Below are positions 40,112 through 48,482 of a stretch of DNA of 64,000 bases, in pieces; the first letter of the stretch is position 1; the number at the start of each line of letters is the position of its first letter. The position numbers were made by a program, and so were the translations under genes. The stretch is from NCBI RefSeq assembly GCF_006539945.1, contig NZ_BJNZ01000019.1, forward strand, positions 1 to 64,000, in the 5' to 3' direction. The notes under the pieces are model-generated. The model was not told where the DNA came from, made no database searches, and was given only the letters and a program-made list of their open reading frames with translations. Origin of the DNA: Cellulosimicrobium cellulans. GTDB lineage: Bacteria; Actinomycetota; Actinomycetes; Actinomycetales; Cellulomonadaceae.

Positions 40112-41199
40112 GCACCGTGTCGCTCCCGCAGGACGAGTCCCGGCAGCTTGCGCCGCCGTCGGGCCGGCACCCCGCCGACAGGCGCGGCGGTGTCGAGGAC
40201 GCGCTGCCGCTCGAGAGCCTGCGCATCGTCCCCGCGCGGCACCCGGGTCGCTGGGCCGCGACGGCCGGCGTCGCGGTGCTGCTCGCCATGGTCGTCAGCT
40301 CGCTCGTGACGAACGACCGCTGGGAGTGGGACGTCGTCGCGCAGTACCTCACGTGGCCCTCGATCCTCGAGGGTGCTTGGGCGACGATCCGGCTCACGCT
40401 CGTCGCGTCCGTCGTCGGGTTCGCGCTCGGCACGGTCCTCGCGCTCATGCGCCTCTCGCGCTCGCCGCTCCTGCAGTCGGTGTCGTGGACGTACACGTGG
40501 GTGTTCCGGTCGGTGCCGCTGCTGCTGCAGCTCCTGCTCTGGTACAACCTCGCGTACCTGTACCCGTACCTCAGCGTCGGGATCCCGTTCGGGCCCGAGC
40601 TCCTGTACTTCGACACGCTGTCCGTGATCGACAAGTTCTGGGCCGCGATCCTCGGCCTCGGGCTGTCGCAGGCCGCGTACTCGGCGGAGATCGTCCGCGC
40701 CGGGATCCTCTCGGTCGACCAGGGGCAGCAGGAGGCGGCCGCGTCGCTCGGCATCCCCAAGCGGCGCCAGGTGAGCCGCATCATCCTGCCGCAGGCGATG
40801 CGCTCCATCATCCCGACGGCCGTCAACGAGGTGATCGGGCTGCTCAAGGGCACGTCGATCGTCTACGTCCTCGCGTACGGCGAGCTGTTCTACATCGTCA
40901 GCGTCATCTACGGCCGCAACGGCCGCGTCGTGCCGCTGCTCATCGTCGCCTCGATCTGGTACCTCGTGCTCACGACGCTCATCACGATCGTGCAGTACTA
41001 CGTCGAGCGGCACTACGCGAAGGGCGCGGTGCGCACGCTGCCGCCGACGCCGCTGCAGAAGGCCCGCTGGACCGTGCTCGTCTGGGCGTCGCGGCTCTCC
41101 GGCCGGCCGGTGCCCGACTCCGTCCCGCCCGCGTACGCGGCCCGTGCCCGGGTGGGCGTGCTCACGCGCACCGCGCGCACGTCGGGAGGTGCGGCATGA
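40108..41199 (+). CDS. Amino acid ABC importer permease (HisM/GlnP type)
   Basis: A 363-residue permease. It has a 60-residue polar N-terminal extension, TM1 at [20 protein letters not shown], and a HisMQ domain: [40 protein letters not shown], then the EAA loop [20 protein letters not shown] followed by [20 protein letters not shown]. This loop docks on the ATPase. A C-terminal extension of about 45 polar residues is unusual. Both ends overlap neighbours by ATGA. With the ATPase and binding protein downstream it forms a full polar amino-acid uptake system, likely for cystine-like or S-substituted cysteine compounds. Confidence 0.88.
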   Translation: MSTVSLPQDESRQLAPPSGRHPADRRGGVEDALPLESLRIVPARHPGRWAATAGVAVLLAMVVSSLVTNDRWEWDVVAQYLTWPSILEGAWATIRLTLVASVVGFALGTVLALMRLSRSPLLQSVSWTYTWVFRSVPLLLQLLLWYNLAYLYPYLSVGIPFGPELLYFDTLSVIDKFWAAILGLGLSQAAYSAEIVRAGILSVDQGQQEAAASLGIPKRRQVSRIILPQAMRSIIPTAVNEVIGLLKGTSIVYVLAYGELFYIVSVIYGRNGRVVPLLIVASIWYLVLTTLITIVQYYVERHYAKGAVRTLPPTPLQKARWTVLVWASRLSGRPVPDSVPPAYAARARVGVLTRTARTSGGAA

Positions 41200-41990
41200 G
41201 CGCCGACACCAGGACCGCAGGCGTCACGACCGCCGGGCTCGTCGAGATCCACGGCGTCCACAAGAGCTTCGGCACGCTCGAGGTGCTGCGCGACGTGTCG
41301 CTCACCGTGCCGCCCGGGTCCGTGACGGTCGTGCTCGGCCCGTCGGGCTCCGGGAAGTCGACGCTGCTGCGGGCGATCAACCACCTCGAGAAGGTCGACA
41401 AGGGGTTCATCTCGCTCGACGGCGAGCTCATCGGGTACCGCCGCAAGGGCAGCACCCTGCGCGAGCTCAAGGAGCGCGAGATCCTCGGTCAGCGCACCCA
41501 GATCGGGTTCGTCTTCCAGAGCTTCAACCTGTTCCCGCACCTCACCGCGCTCGAGAACGTCGTCGAGGCCCCGGTCTCGGCACAGCGCCGCCGCCGCGAG
41601 GACGTCGAGCCCGAGGCCCGCGCGCTGCTCGAGCGCGTCGGGCTCGCCGACAAGGCCGACGCCCGGCCGCGCCAGCTCTCCGGGGGCCAGCAGCAGCGCG
41701 TCGCCATCGCCCGCGCGCTCGCGCTGCGGCCCAAGGTGCTGCTCTTCGACGAGCCCACGTCGGCGCTCGACCCCGAGCTCGTCGGGGAGGTGCTCGAGGT
41801 CATCAAGGACGTCGCGAGCACCGGCACCACGCTCGTCGTCGTCACCCACGAGATCGGCTTCGCCCGCGAGGTCGCCGACACCGTCGTGTTCATGGACGAC
41901 GGCGTCGTCGTGGAGCAGGGCACGCCCGCCGAGGTGCTCGACCACCCGCGCCACGACCGCACCCGGGCCTTCCTCCAGAAGGTCCTCTGA
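41196..41990 (+). CDS. Amino acid ABC importer ATP-binding protein
   Basis: A 264-residue ATPase of the HisP/GlnQ family. It has Walker [21 protein letters not shown], a Q-loop [17 protein letters not shown], signature [17 protein letters not shown], Walker [15 protein letters not shown] and H-loop [14 protein letters not shown]. An insertion around [20 protein letters not shown] before the Q-loop is common in actinobacterial members. It energises uptake with the overlapping permease gene. A 7-bp hairpin 14 bp downstream separates it from the binding-protein gene and may set subunit ratios. Confidence 0.92.
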   Translation: MSADTRTAGVTTAGLVEIHGVHKSFGTLEVLRDVSLTVPPGSVTVVLGPSGSGKSTLLRAINHLEKVDKGFISLDGELIGYRRKGSTLRELKEREILGQRTQIGFVFQSFNLFPHLTALENVVEAPVSAQRRRREDVEPEARALLERVGLADKADARPRQLSGGQQQRVAIARALALRPKVLLFDEPTSALDPELVGEVLEVIKDVASTGTTLVVVTHEIGFAREVADTVVFMDDGVVVEQGTPAEVLDHPRHDRTRAFLQKVL

Positions 41991-42003
41991 CCGGCTGCGC
42001 GAG

Positions 42004-42022
42004 CCCGGGTCCACGACCCGGG
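42004..42022 (+). terminator. Small hairpin between importer ATPase and binding-protein genes
   Basis: CCCGGGT/ACCCGGG with a 5-nt loop follows the ATPase stop by 14 bp. As the operon continues, it more likely stabilises or processes mRNA than ends transcription. The rest of the gap to 42134 shows no gene. Confidence 0.4.
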
Positions 42023-42133
42023 GACCGACACAGCCCTCGACCCCCCGACGTCGCCACCCGCGACCGGCCGCCCGGCCGTCCCGCACCGCACTCCCCGCGT
42101 CGACCGACGCACCACCCGAGAGGTAGGACACCC

Positions 42134-43156
42134 GTGACCGCAACGACCACCCGCGCCCGCGCCCCCCGCGCGCTCGCCGCCCTCGCCGTCGTGCCCCTGC
42201 TGGCGCTCGCGGCCTGCTCCGGGGTGAGCACCGAGGCCCCGGCCGCCGCGGAGGAGGGCGCGGCCACCGAGGAGAGCACGACCTCCGTGTCGGACGCCCT
42301 CGACGTGAGCACGAGCCCGGACCAGGACCGCATCCGCACCACGGAGTCGGCCGAGGCCGTCGCGCTCCTCCCGGACGCGTGGAAGGACAAGGACGAGCTC
42401 GTCGTCGCGATCTCCGCCGGCGCGGCGCCGCCGCTCGGCTTCCTCGCCGACGACGACGAGACGCCCATCGGCAACGAGACGGACATCGCGCAGCTCGTCG
42501 CCGACGCGCTCGGCAAGGACCTGCGGCTCGAGGTCAAGGCGTGGGCCGACTGGCCGCTCGCGCTGGGCTCGGGCGACGTCGACGCCGTGATCTCCAACGT
42601 CACCGTGACCGAGGAGCGCAAGGAGACCATCGACTTCTCCACGTACCGCAACGACGAGCTCGGCTGGCTCGTGGGCGCCGACTCCGACATCACGTCGATC
42701 ACGAAGCGCGAGGACATCGCGGGCAAGGTCGTCGCGGTCGGCTCCGGGACGAACCAGGAGAAGATCGTGCTCGAGTGGGACCGCCTCAACCAGGAGGACG
42801 GCCTCGAGCCCATCCAGGGCCCCGAGTACTACGAGCAGTTCTCCGACGTCCTGCTCGCGCTCCAGTCCGGCCGCATCGAGACGTACGTCGGCCCCAACGC
42901 GTCCCTCGCGTACCAGGCGGCGATCTCCCCGCAGGACTTCACGGTCGTCGGCACGCTGAACGGCGGCTGGCCCGACACGGCGCAGATCGCCGTCGCCACG
43001 AAGAAGGGCAACGAGGTGGCCCCGGCGATCACCGCCGCGATCAACCACGCCATCGAGGACGGCACGTACCTCGAGGTGCTCCAGCGGTGGGGCCTGGAGT
43101 CCGAGGCCGTCGAGGAGTCGCAGACCAACCCGCCCGGCCTCCCGAAGACGGAGTGA
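42134..43156 (+). CDS. Amino acid ABC importer substrate-binding lipoprotein
   Basis: A 340-residue extracytoplasmic binding protein. A signal peptide with lipobox LLALAAC (lipidated Cys near 28) is followed by a disordered Ala/Glu/Ser linker and a family-3 domain: LVVAISAGAAPPLGFLADDD, ETDIAQLVADALGKDLRLEV, DVDAVISNVTVTEERKETID, FSTYRNDELGWLVG. The order of motifs is that of polar amino-acid receptors. GTG 42134 follows GAGAGGTAGGAC. The receptor for the permease and ATPase just upstream; ligand unknown, inferred to be an S-containing amino acid. Confidence 0.87.
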   Translation: MTATTTRARAPRALAALAVVPLLALAACSGVSTEAPAAAEEGAATEESTTSVSDALDVSTSPDQDRIRTTESAEAVALLPDAWKDKDELVVAISAGAAPPLGFLADDDETPIGNETDIAQLVADALGKDLRLEVKAWADWPLALGSGDVDAVISNVTVTEERKETIDFSTYRNDELGWLVGADSDITSITKREDIAGKVVAVGSGTNQEKIVLEWDRLNQEDGLEPIQGPEYYEQFSDVLLALQSGRIETYVGPNASLAYQAAISPQDFTVVGTLNGGWPDTAQIAVATKKGNEVAPAITAAINHAIEDGTYLEVLQRWGLESEAVEESQTNPPGLPKTE

Positions 43157-43163
43157 CCCGCGC

Positions 43164-44345
43164 ATGACCACCAGCACCCAGCACGTCGACCACGTCGTGG
43201 TCGGGGGTGGCGTGATGGGCTCCGCCGCGGCCTGGCAGCTCGCCCGGCGCGGGCGCGACGTCCTGCTGCTCGAGCGCTTCGCGCCCGGGCACGCGCACGG
43301 CGCCTCGCACGGGACGTCGCGCATCTACCGCACGACGTACGCCGAGCCCGAGTACCTCGACCTCGCGCAGGAGGCGCTCGGCCTGTGGCGCGAGGTCGAG
43401 GACGAGACCGGGACCGCGCTGCTCGCCGTCACCGGCGGCGTGAGCCACGGGCGGCGCGACCGCGCGGCCGAGCGGCGCGCGGACGCGATCGGCGCCGCGT
43501 TCGCGGCCCGCGGGATCGAGCACGAGTGGCTCGACCCCGCGACCGCCGCCGAGCGTTGGCCCGGGCTGCGGTTCGAGGGCAGGGTGCTGCACGAGGTCGC
43601 GACGGCCGGGCGGCTGCACGCCGACCGCGCCGTCGCGGCCCTCCAGGGCGCGGCCGCCGCGAGCGGGGCCGACGTCCGCCACGAGGTCGCCGTCCGGCAC
43701 GTCGAGCGCGTCCCGGAGGGCGTCCGCGTCGTGACCGACGGGGGCGACGTCGTCGCCCGGGTCGTCGTCGTGACCGTCGGCGCATGGAGCGCCGGGCTCC
43801 TCGGCGGTCCGACGGGTGGGCTGCTGGGCCAGGAGCTGCCGCTCGTCGTGACCCAGGAGCAGCCTGCGCACTTCGCGCTCGCCGCGGGCGCGTCGCCCGC
43901 GGGGTGGCCGGCGTTCACGCACGACGTCGGCCTGGGCACGGCCTGGCCGAGCGGGGTCTACGGCCTCGCGACCCCGCGCGAGGGCGTCAAGGTCGGCTTC
44001 CACGGGGTCGGCCCCGTCGTCGACCCGGACCGCCGCTCCTACCGGCCCGAGCCGGGGCAGCTCGCAGCCCTGCGCGACTACGTGCGCACGTGGCTTCCCG
44101 GCCTCGATCCCGACGCCTACGTCCCCGTGAGCTGCACCTACACCACGACGCCCGACCACGACTTCGTGCTCGACCGTCGCGGCCCCGTCGTCGTGGGCGC
44201 CGGGTTCTCCGGCCACGGCTTCAAGTTCGCCCCGGCGGTCGGCCGCGTGCTCGCCGACCTCGCCACCACGTCCGACGGCGTCACCGCGGCCGAGCGGTTC
44301 TCGCTCGCCCGGCTCGCCGCGCTCCCCGAGAGGACCGCCTCATGA
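43164..44345 (+). CDS. SolA-like FAD-dependent amine oxidase (sarcosine/N-methyltryptophan oxidase family)
   Basis: A 393-residue flavoprotein of the monomeric sarcosine oxidase family, which oxidises secondary amino acids with formation of hydrogen peroxide. The dinucleotide fold is VDHVVVGGGVMGSAAAWQLA. SHGTSRIYRTTY matches the substrate/flavin region. Cys324 in SCTYTTTPDHDFVLD is at the place of the cysteine that binds FAD covalently in relatives. FSGHGFKFAPAVGRVLADL closes the flavin site. It starts 7 bp after the binding-protein gene and overlaps the nitroreductase gene (ATGA), so it probably acts on an imported N-substituted amino acid. Confidence 0.85.
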   Translation: MTTSTQHVDHVVVGGGVMGSAAAWQLARRGRDVLLLERFAPGHAHGASHGTSRIYRTTYAEPEYLDLAQEALGLWREVEDETGTALLAVTGGVSHGRRDRAAERRADAIGAAFAARGIEHEWLDPATAAERWPGLRFEGRVLHEVATAGRLHADRAVAALQGAAAASGADVRHEVAVRHVERVPEGVRVVTDGGDVVARVVVVTVGAWSAGLLGGPTGGLLGQELPLVVTQEQPAHFALAAGASPAGWPAFTHDVGLGTAWPSGVYGLATPREGVKVGFHGVGPVVDPDRRSYRPEPGQLAALRDYVRTWLPGLDPDAYVPVSCTYTTTPDHDFVLDRRGPVVVGAGFSGHGFKFAPAVGRVLADLATTSDGVTAAERFSLARLAALPERTAS

Positions 44346-45283
44346 CGATCGCTCCCGCACCCACCGCGGCGGACGCTCAGGCTCCGTCCGCAGTCCCCGA
44401 GACGCTCCCCGCGCCGCCCCACGAGAACGACGGAGCCCGGGCCGCGCTCGCTGCGCGGTACGGCGTGGACCCCGTGACCGTCGAGGACGTCGCGCCGGGC
44501 GCGACCGAGGGACTGGCACCCGCCGTGGACCGTCCCGGCACCGTCCTCGCGACGCAGCTCGGTCACCGGACGGTCCGCCGCTACCGCACCGACCCGCTGG
44601 CCGACCACGTCGTCCCGACGCTCGTCGCCGCCGCGCAGTCCGCGCCGACGTCGTCGAACCTCCAGCTGTGGAGCGTCGTCGCCGTCACCGACCCCGCGCG
44701 CAAGGCCCGGCTCGCGGCGCTCGCGGGCGACCAGGAGCACGTCCGTACCGCGCCGCTGCTGCTGGTGTGGCTCGCAGACGTCTCGCGAGCGCGCGCCCTC
44801 GGCGAGCGCGAGGGCGTGCGGCTCGAGGCCACCGACTACCTCGAGACGACCGTCGTCGCGTTCCTCGACGCCGCGCTCGCCGCGCAGAACGCCGTCGTCG
44901 CGGCCGAGTCCCTCGGCCTCGGCACCGTGTACATCGGGGCGCTGCGCAACCACCCGGCCCAGGTCGCCGCCGAGCTCGGCCTGCCCGAGGGCGTCGTCGC
45001 GGTCGTGGGGCTCGTCGTCGGGCACCCCGACCCCGCGGGCGGCGAGCGCGTCAAGCCGCGGTTGCCGCAGGCCGCGGTGCTGCACGCCGAGCGCTATCGG
45101 GCCGCCGGCCAGCACGAGCACGTCGCGGCGTACGAGGAGCGCATCGCGCCCTTCTACCGCGACGAGGGGCTCGACGGCGGGTGGCGCGACCGCGTCGTCG
45201 ACCGCCTACGTGTCCCCGGCGCGCTGCGCGGGCGCGCCCACCTGCGGCCCACGCTCGCCGCGCTCGGGTTCCCGTCCAAGTAG
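44342..45283 (+). CDS. Nitroreductase family FMN oxidoreductase (NfsA/Frp type)
   Basis: A 313-residue member of the NADPH-dependent flavin reductase/nitroreductase group. It has the typical LGHRTVRRYRTDPLADHVVP and AQSAPTSSNLQLWSVVAVTD FMN-binding segments and AESLGLGTVYIGALRNHPAQ. A 70-residue N-terminal extension is longer than normal. Enzymes of this group often supply FMNH2 to luciferase-like monooxygenases, so it may serve the LLM enzymes on either side. The gene is coupled to the SolA-like oxidase upstream; the next LLM gene follows after 89 bp. Confidence 0.84.
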   Translation: MTIAPAPTAADAQAPSAVPETLPAPPHENDGARAALAARYGVDPVTVEDVAPGATEGLAPAVDRPGTVLATQLGHRTVRRYRTDPLADHVVPTLVAAAQSAPTSSNLQLWSVVAVTDPARKARLAALAGDQEHVRTAPLLLVWLADVSRARALGEREGVRLEATDYLETTVVAFLDAALAAQNAVVAAESLGLGTVYIGALRNHPAQVAAELGLPEGVVAVVGLVVGHPDPAGGERVKPRLPQAAVLHAERYRAAGQHEHVAAYEERIAPFYRDEGLDGGWRDRVVDRLRVPGALRGRAHLRPTLAALGFPSK

Positions 45284-45372
45284 CCGGCGTCCCGCGCGAC
45301 CGTGCGTCGCCCGGAGCTACCGCACACCACAGACCGCCGCACCACCCGGCCGCCGCACCACTGAAGGAAGCC

Positions 45373-46632
45373 ATGTCGTCCCACCAGCACCCGCACCAGA
45401 CCGCCACCCCCGGGCAGCGACCGGCGTCCGGCCGCGTCCCGCTGTCCGTCCTCGACCTCGCGATCGTCCCGGAGGGGGCGACGGGCCAGGACGCGGTGCG
45501 CCGCGCCGTCGGGCTCGCGCGCGACCTCGACCGGCTCGGCTACCACCGGGTCTGGTACGCCGAGCACCACCTGTCGCCCGGCGTCGGCTCCGCGTCGCCC
45601 GCCGTGCTCGCCGCCGCCGTCGCGGCCCGGACCGAGCGCATCCGCGTCGGCAGCGGTGCCGTGCTCCTCAGCACGACGAGCCCGCTCGTCGCGGCCGAGC
45701 AGTTCGGGACGATCGCCGCGCTGCACCCGGGTCGCGTCGACCTCGGTCTGGGGCGGGCGTTCTCGCCGCCGAAGGGCGGCCAGGGCAAGGACTCCGACGG
45801 TCCGGTGCGGGCCGCGCGCACGGGTGCGACCGGGCCGCGCGTCGTCGAGGGGCTGTACGTCCCCGGTGCGCCGCCGTCGAACCTCAACGACTCGGTGCTC
45901 CGCGAGCGGATCCTCGCGCAGAAGCGGATCGTCGGCGCCTCGCGCACGCCCGTCAGCTTCCGCGACGAGCTCGACCTCGTGCTCGGCCTGCGTGCCGGGA
46001 CGTACCGCGACGAGCACGGGACGCCGTACGTGAGCCCACCTGTCGAGGGCGCCGACTGGGGCCTGTGGGTCCTCGCGTCGAGCCCGGGCGAGAGCGCGCG
46101 CGTCGCGGGCGAGCTCGGGCTGCCGATCGCCGCGAACTACCACGTGGCGCCGTCGGCGACGATCGACACGGTCGCCGCGTACCGCGAGGCGTTCCGCCCG
46201 GGCGTGCTCGACGAGCCGTACGTCGTCGTGTCCGCCGACGTGCTCGTCGCCGACACGATCGAGCGCGCCCGCGAGCTCGCGACGCCGTTCGCCGACTGGG
46301 TGCTCTCCATCCGTAGCGGCGCCGACGGCGCGATCGTCTACCCCGAGCCGGGCACGTCGCCCGCCTGGGAGGACCGCCCGGAGGCCGAGCGCGCGCTCGT
46401 CGCCGACCGCGTCGACACGCGCATCGTCGGCGACCCGGAGACGGTCGTGCGGCGGCTCGACACGTTGCGCCGCGCGACCGGCGCCGACGAGCTCCTGGTC
46501 ACCACCGCGACCCACGACGCCGACGACGCCCGCCGCTCGTTCGAGCTGCTCGCGGATCACTGGTTCGCGAGCTCCGCCCCCGACGCGGCCGCGGGCGCCT
46601 CCGCCGCTCCCGCACTCGCCACCACCACCTGA
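45373..46632 (+). CDS. LLM monooxygenase, MsnO8-like
   Basis: A 419-residue luciferase-like monooxygenase. VPLSVLDLAIVPEGATGQDA, LGYHRVWYAEHHLSPGVGSA and RIRVGSGAVLLSTTSPLVAA are characteristic of the MsnO8 subgroup. GRVDLGLGRAFSPPKGGQGK and DWGLWVLASSPGESARVAGE continue the barrel. The enzyme would use FMNH2 and oxygen on an unidentified substrate. ATG 45373 has a GAAGGAAG ribosome binding site. An inverted repeat follows the stop. Confidence 0.86.
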   Translation: MSSHQHPHQTATPGQRPASGRVPLSVLDLAIVPEGATGQDAVRRAVGLARDLDRLGYHRVWYAEHHLSPGVGSASPAVLAAAVAARTERIRVGSGAVLLSTTSPLVAAEQFGTIAALHPGRVDLGLGRAFSPPKGGQGKDSDGPVRAARTGATGPRVVEGLYVPGAPPSNLNDSVLRERILAQKRIVGASRTPVSFRDELDLVLGLRAGTYRDEHGTPYVSPPVEGADWGLWVLASSPGESARVAGELGLPIAANYHVAPSATIDTVAAYREAFRPGVLDEPYVVVSADVLVADTIERARELATPFADWVLSIRSGADGAIVYPEPGTSPAWEDRPEAERALVADRVDTRIVGDPETVVRRLDTLRRATGADELLVTTATHDADDARRSFELLADHWFASSAPDAAAGASAAPALATTT

Positions 46633-46635
46633 CGC

Positions 46636-46667
46636 GAGGTCGACCCGTGCGTCGTCAGGTCGACCTC
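46636..46667 (+). terminator. 10-bp inverted repeat between LLM and rhodanese genes
   Basis: GAGGTCGACC (46636-46645) pairs perfectly with GGTCGACCTC (46658-46667) around a 12-nt loop. GGGTCGATC is then repeated directly at 46672 and 46690. It can be a partial terminator or a regulatory palindrome; the sequence cannot decide. Confidence 0.45.
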
Positions 46668-46726
46668 CTGAGGGTCGATCTCGGACGTGCGGGTCGATCC
46701 CGCGACCTCACCCGAAGGAGAGACCC

Positions 46727-47104
46727 ATGACCACGACCCCGCCCCTCCAGCCCGCCACCGAGGCCGGAGCCAAGGTCGCCGACGGCGCGCTGCTGATCGA
46801 CGTGCGCTCCGCCGGCGGCCGCGCGTCGCACGGCGAGATCCCCGGCGCGACGCTTGCCGACCGCAACGACCTCGACGCGCTGTTCGGCCCCGCCGACGAC
46901 CCGGCGATCTCGCTCGACACGCCCGTCGTCGTCGTGTGCGGGTCGCCGAACGGCTCGGGCCCCGTCGCCGCCGCGCTCGCCGAGCGCGGGTACACGAACG
47001 TGTCCCACGTCGACGGCGGCTTTCCGGCCTGGAAGGACGCCGGCCTCCCGGCGTCCGACCCGGTCGACGCCCCCGCGGAGCCGACGGCGCCCGCCCGGTC
47101 CTGA
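46727..47104 (+). CDS. Rhodanese-like sulfurtransferase
   Basis: A 125-residue single-domain rhodanese. The fold runs from VADGALLIDVRSAGGRASHG through VVVVCGSPNGSGPVAAALAE, where the active-site cysteine is in CGSPNGSG (about Cys71), to GYTNVSHVDGGFPAWKDAGL. It probably captures sulfane sulfur or sulfite-derived persulfide released by the monooxygenases around it (inferred). AAGGAGAG lies just before ATG 46727. It resembles the periplasmic PspE-like type but has no signal peptide. Confidence 0.85.
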   Translation: MTTTPPLQPATEAGAKVADGALLIDVRSAGGRASHGEIPGATLADRNDLDALFGPADDPAISLDTPVVVVCGSPNGSGPVAAALAERGYTNVSHVDGGFPAWKDAGLPASDPVDAPAEPTAPARS

Positions 47105-47164
47105 GCCGGCAACCGGCCCGCACGCACCTCGAACCACCCGCACCGACACCCACGGAGAACCCTC

Positions 47165-48280
47165 ATGCCCGTCGAGTTCCTCGGCATCGCCACCACCAAC
47201 GACGCGTCGGAGACCACCGAGCGCACCACCGCGTCGTTCGACACCGCCTACCTGGAGCGCATCGTCCGCGCGCACGAGGACAACGGCTGGACGCGCGTCC
47301 TCTTCGCCTACGGCTCCTCCGGTCCGGAGCCCGCCGCCCTGGCCGCCCACACCGCGGCGCGCCTGCAGTCGATCGAGCTGCTGCTCGCGCACCGGCCCAA
47401 CGTGTCGTACCCGACGTACGCCGCCAAGACGTTCGCGACGCTCGACCTGCTCTCCGGCGGGCGGCTCTCCGTCCACTTCATCACCGGCGGCAACGACCAC
47501 GAGCAGGGCCGCGAGGGCGACACACTGACCAAGGACGAGCGGTACGCGCGCACCCACGAGTACATCCAGATCGTCAAGCAGGCGTGGGCGAGCGCCGAGC
47601 CGTTCGACCACCACGGCCCGTTCTACGACTTCGACGACTTCGTGCTCGACGCGAAGCCGTTCGAGGGGCGCACCCCGACGATCTCGTTCGGCGGGTCGTC
47701 CGACGTCGCGTTCCGCGTCGGTGCCGCCGAGGCCGACATCTACGCCGTCTGGGGCGAGCCCCTCGATCGCACGGCCGAGCAGATCGCGCGCGTGCACGCC
47801 GAGGCCGCCGCCGCGGGCCGAGCGACGCCGCCGCGCATCCACGCCGCGTTCCGGCCGATCGTCGCGCCGACCGAGGAGCTCGCGTGGGAGAAGGCCCACC
47901 GCATCCTCGACCGGATCGAGGCGCGCAAGGCCGCCGCCGGTGGGCAGCTCAGCCGTCGCCACCCGATCGACAAGCCGGAGAACGCCGGCTCGCAGCGCCT
48001 CCTCGAGATCGCCGCTCAGGGCGAGCGCTTCGACACCGCGCTGTGGACCGCGACCGCCAAGGCGACCGGTGGTGCCGGCAACTCCAACGCGCTCGTCGGC
48101 ACGCCCGAGCAGGTCGCGGAGGCGCTCCTCGCGTACTACGACCTCGGCGTCCGCGTCATCTCGGCCCGCGGCTACGACCTGCTCGACGACGCGATCGACT
48201 TCGGTCGCTACGTCATCCCGATCGTCCGCGAAGAGGTCGCGAAGCGCGACGCCGCCGCCGCCGAGGCCGCCGCGGCCTGA
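47165..48280 (+). CDS. LLM monooxygenase, SsuD-like (alkanesulfonate monooxygenase family)
   Basis: A 371-residue enzyme of the SsuD/SfnG group, which releases sulfite from alkanesulfonates or methylsulfone. Landmarks are RVLFAYGSSGPEPAALAAHT, RPNVSYPTYAAKTFATLDLL, GRLSVHFITGGNDHEQGREG, DERYARTHEYIQIVKQAW, TPTISFGGSSDVAFRVGAAE and LVGTPEQVAEALLAYYDLGV. ATG 47165 follows CGGAGAA. It would need FMNH2 from the nitroreductase or from the SAM-IV-controlled reductase pair at 58.8-60 kb. Confidence 0.87.
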   Translation: MPVEFLGIATTNDASETTERTTASFDTAYLERIVRAHEDNGWTRVLFAYGSSGPEPAALAAHTAARLQSIELLLAHRPNVSYPTYAAKTFATLDLLSGGRLSVHFITGGNDHEQGREGDTLTKDERYARTHEYIQIVKQAWASAEPFDHHGPFYDFDDFVLDAKPFEGRTPTISFGGSSDVAFRVGAAEADIYAVWGEPLDRTAEQIARVHAEAAAAGRATPPRIHAAFRPIVAPTEELAWEKAHRILDRIEARKAAAGGQLSRRHPIDKPENAGSQRLLEIAAQGERFDTALWTATAKATGGAGNSNALVGTPEQVAEALLAYYDLGVRVISARGYDLLDDAIDFGRYVIPIVREEVAKRDAAAAEAAAA

Positions 48281-48332
48281 CGTCCGAGGTCCTGGATCGG
48301 GGCCGCAACACGCGCACCGGCCCGGGCCCCGT

Positions 48333-48389
48333 TGAGTGCATGAAATTCGTCGTCCGCAAGGCGTGAGGACGACATATTTCATGCACTCA
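48333..48389. terminator. Long, AT-containing hairpin between two LLM genes
   Basis: Outer arms TGAGTGCATGAAAT (48333-48346) and 48376-48389 pair over 14 bp. Then GTCGTCC/GGACGAC pairs over 7 bp after a 2-nt internal bulge, with an 11-nt loop. The outer arms are unusually AT-rich for this genome. It may end the upstream transcript, or be a protein-binding palindrome or mobile repeat. Confidence 0.7.
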
Positions 48390-48482
48390 CGGGACCGGGG
48401 GAGCCGACCTCGTGAGCGGACCTCGACCTCGACCCGACCCCGAACGAGAGCAACAGCAACAGCAACAGCAAGGAGCAGGACC

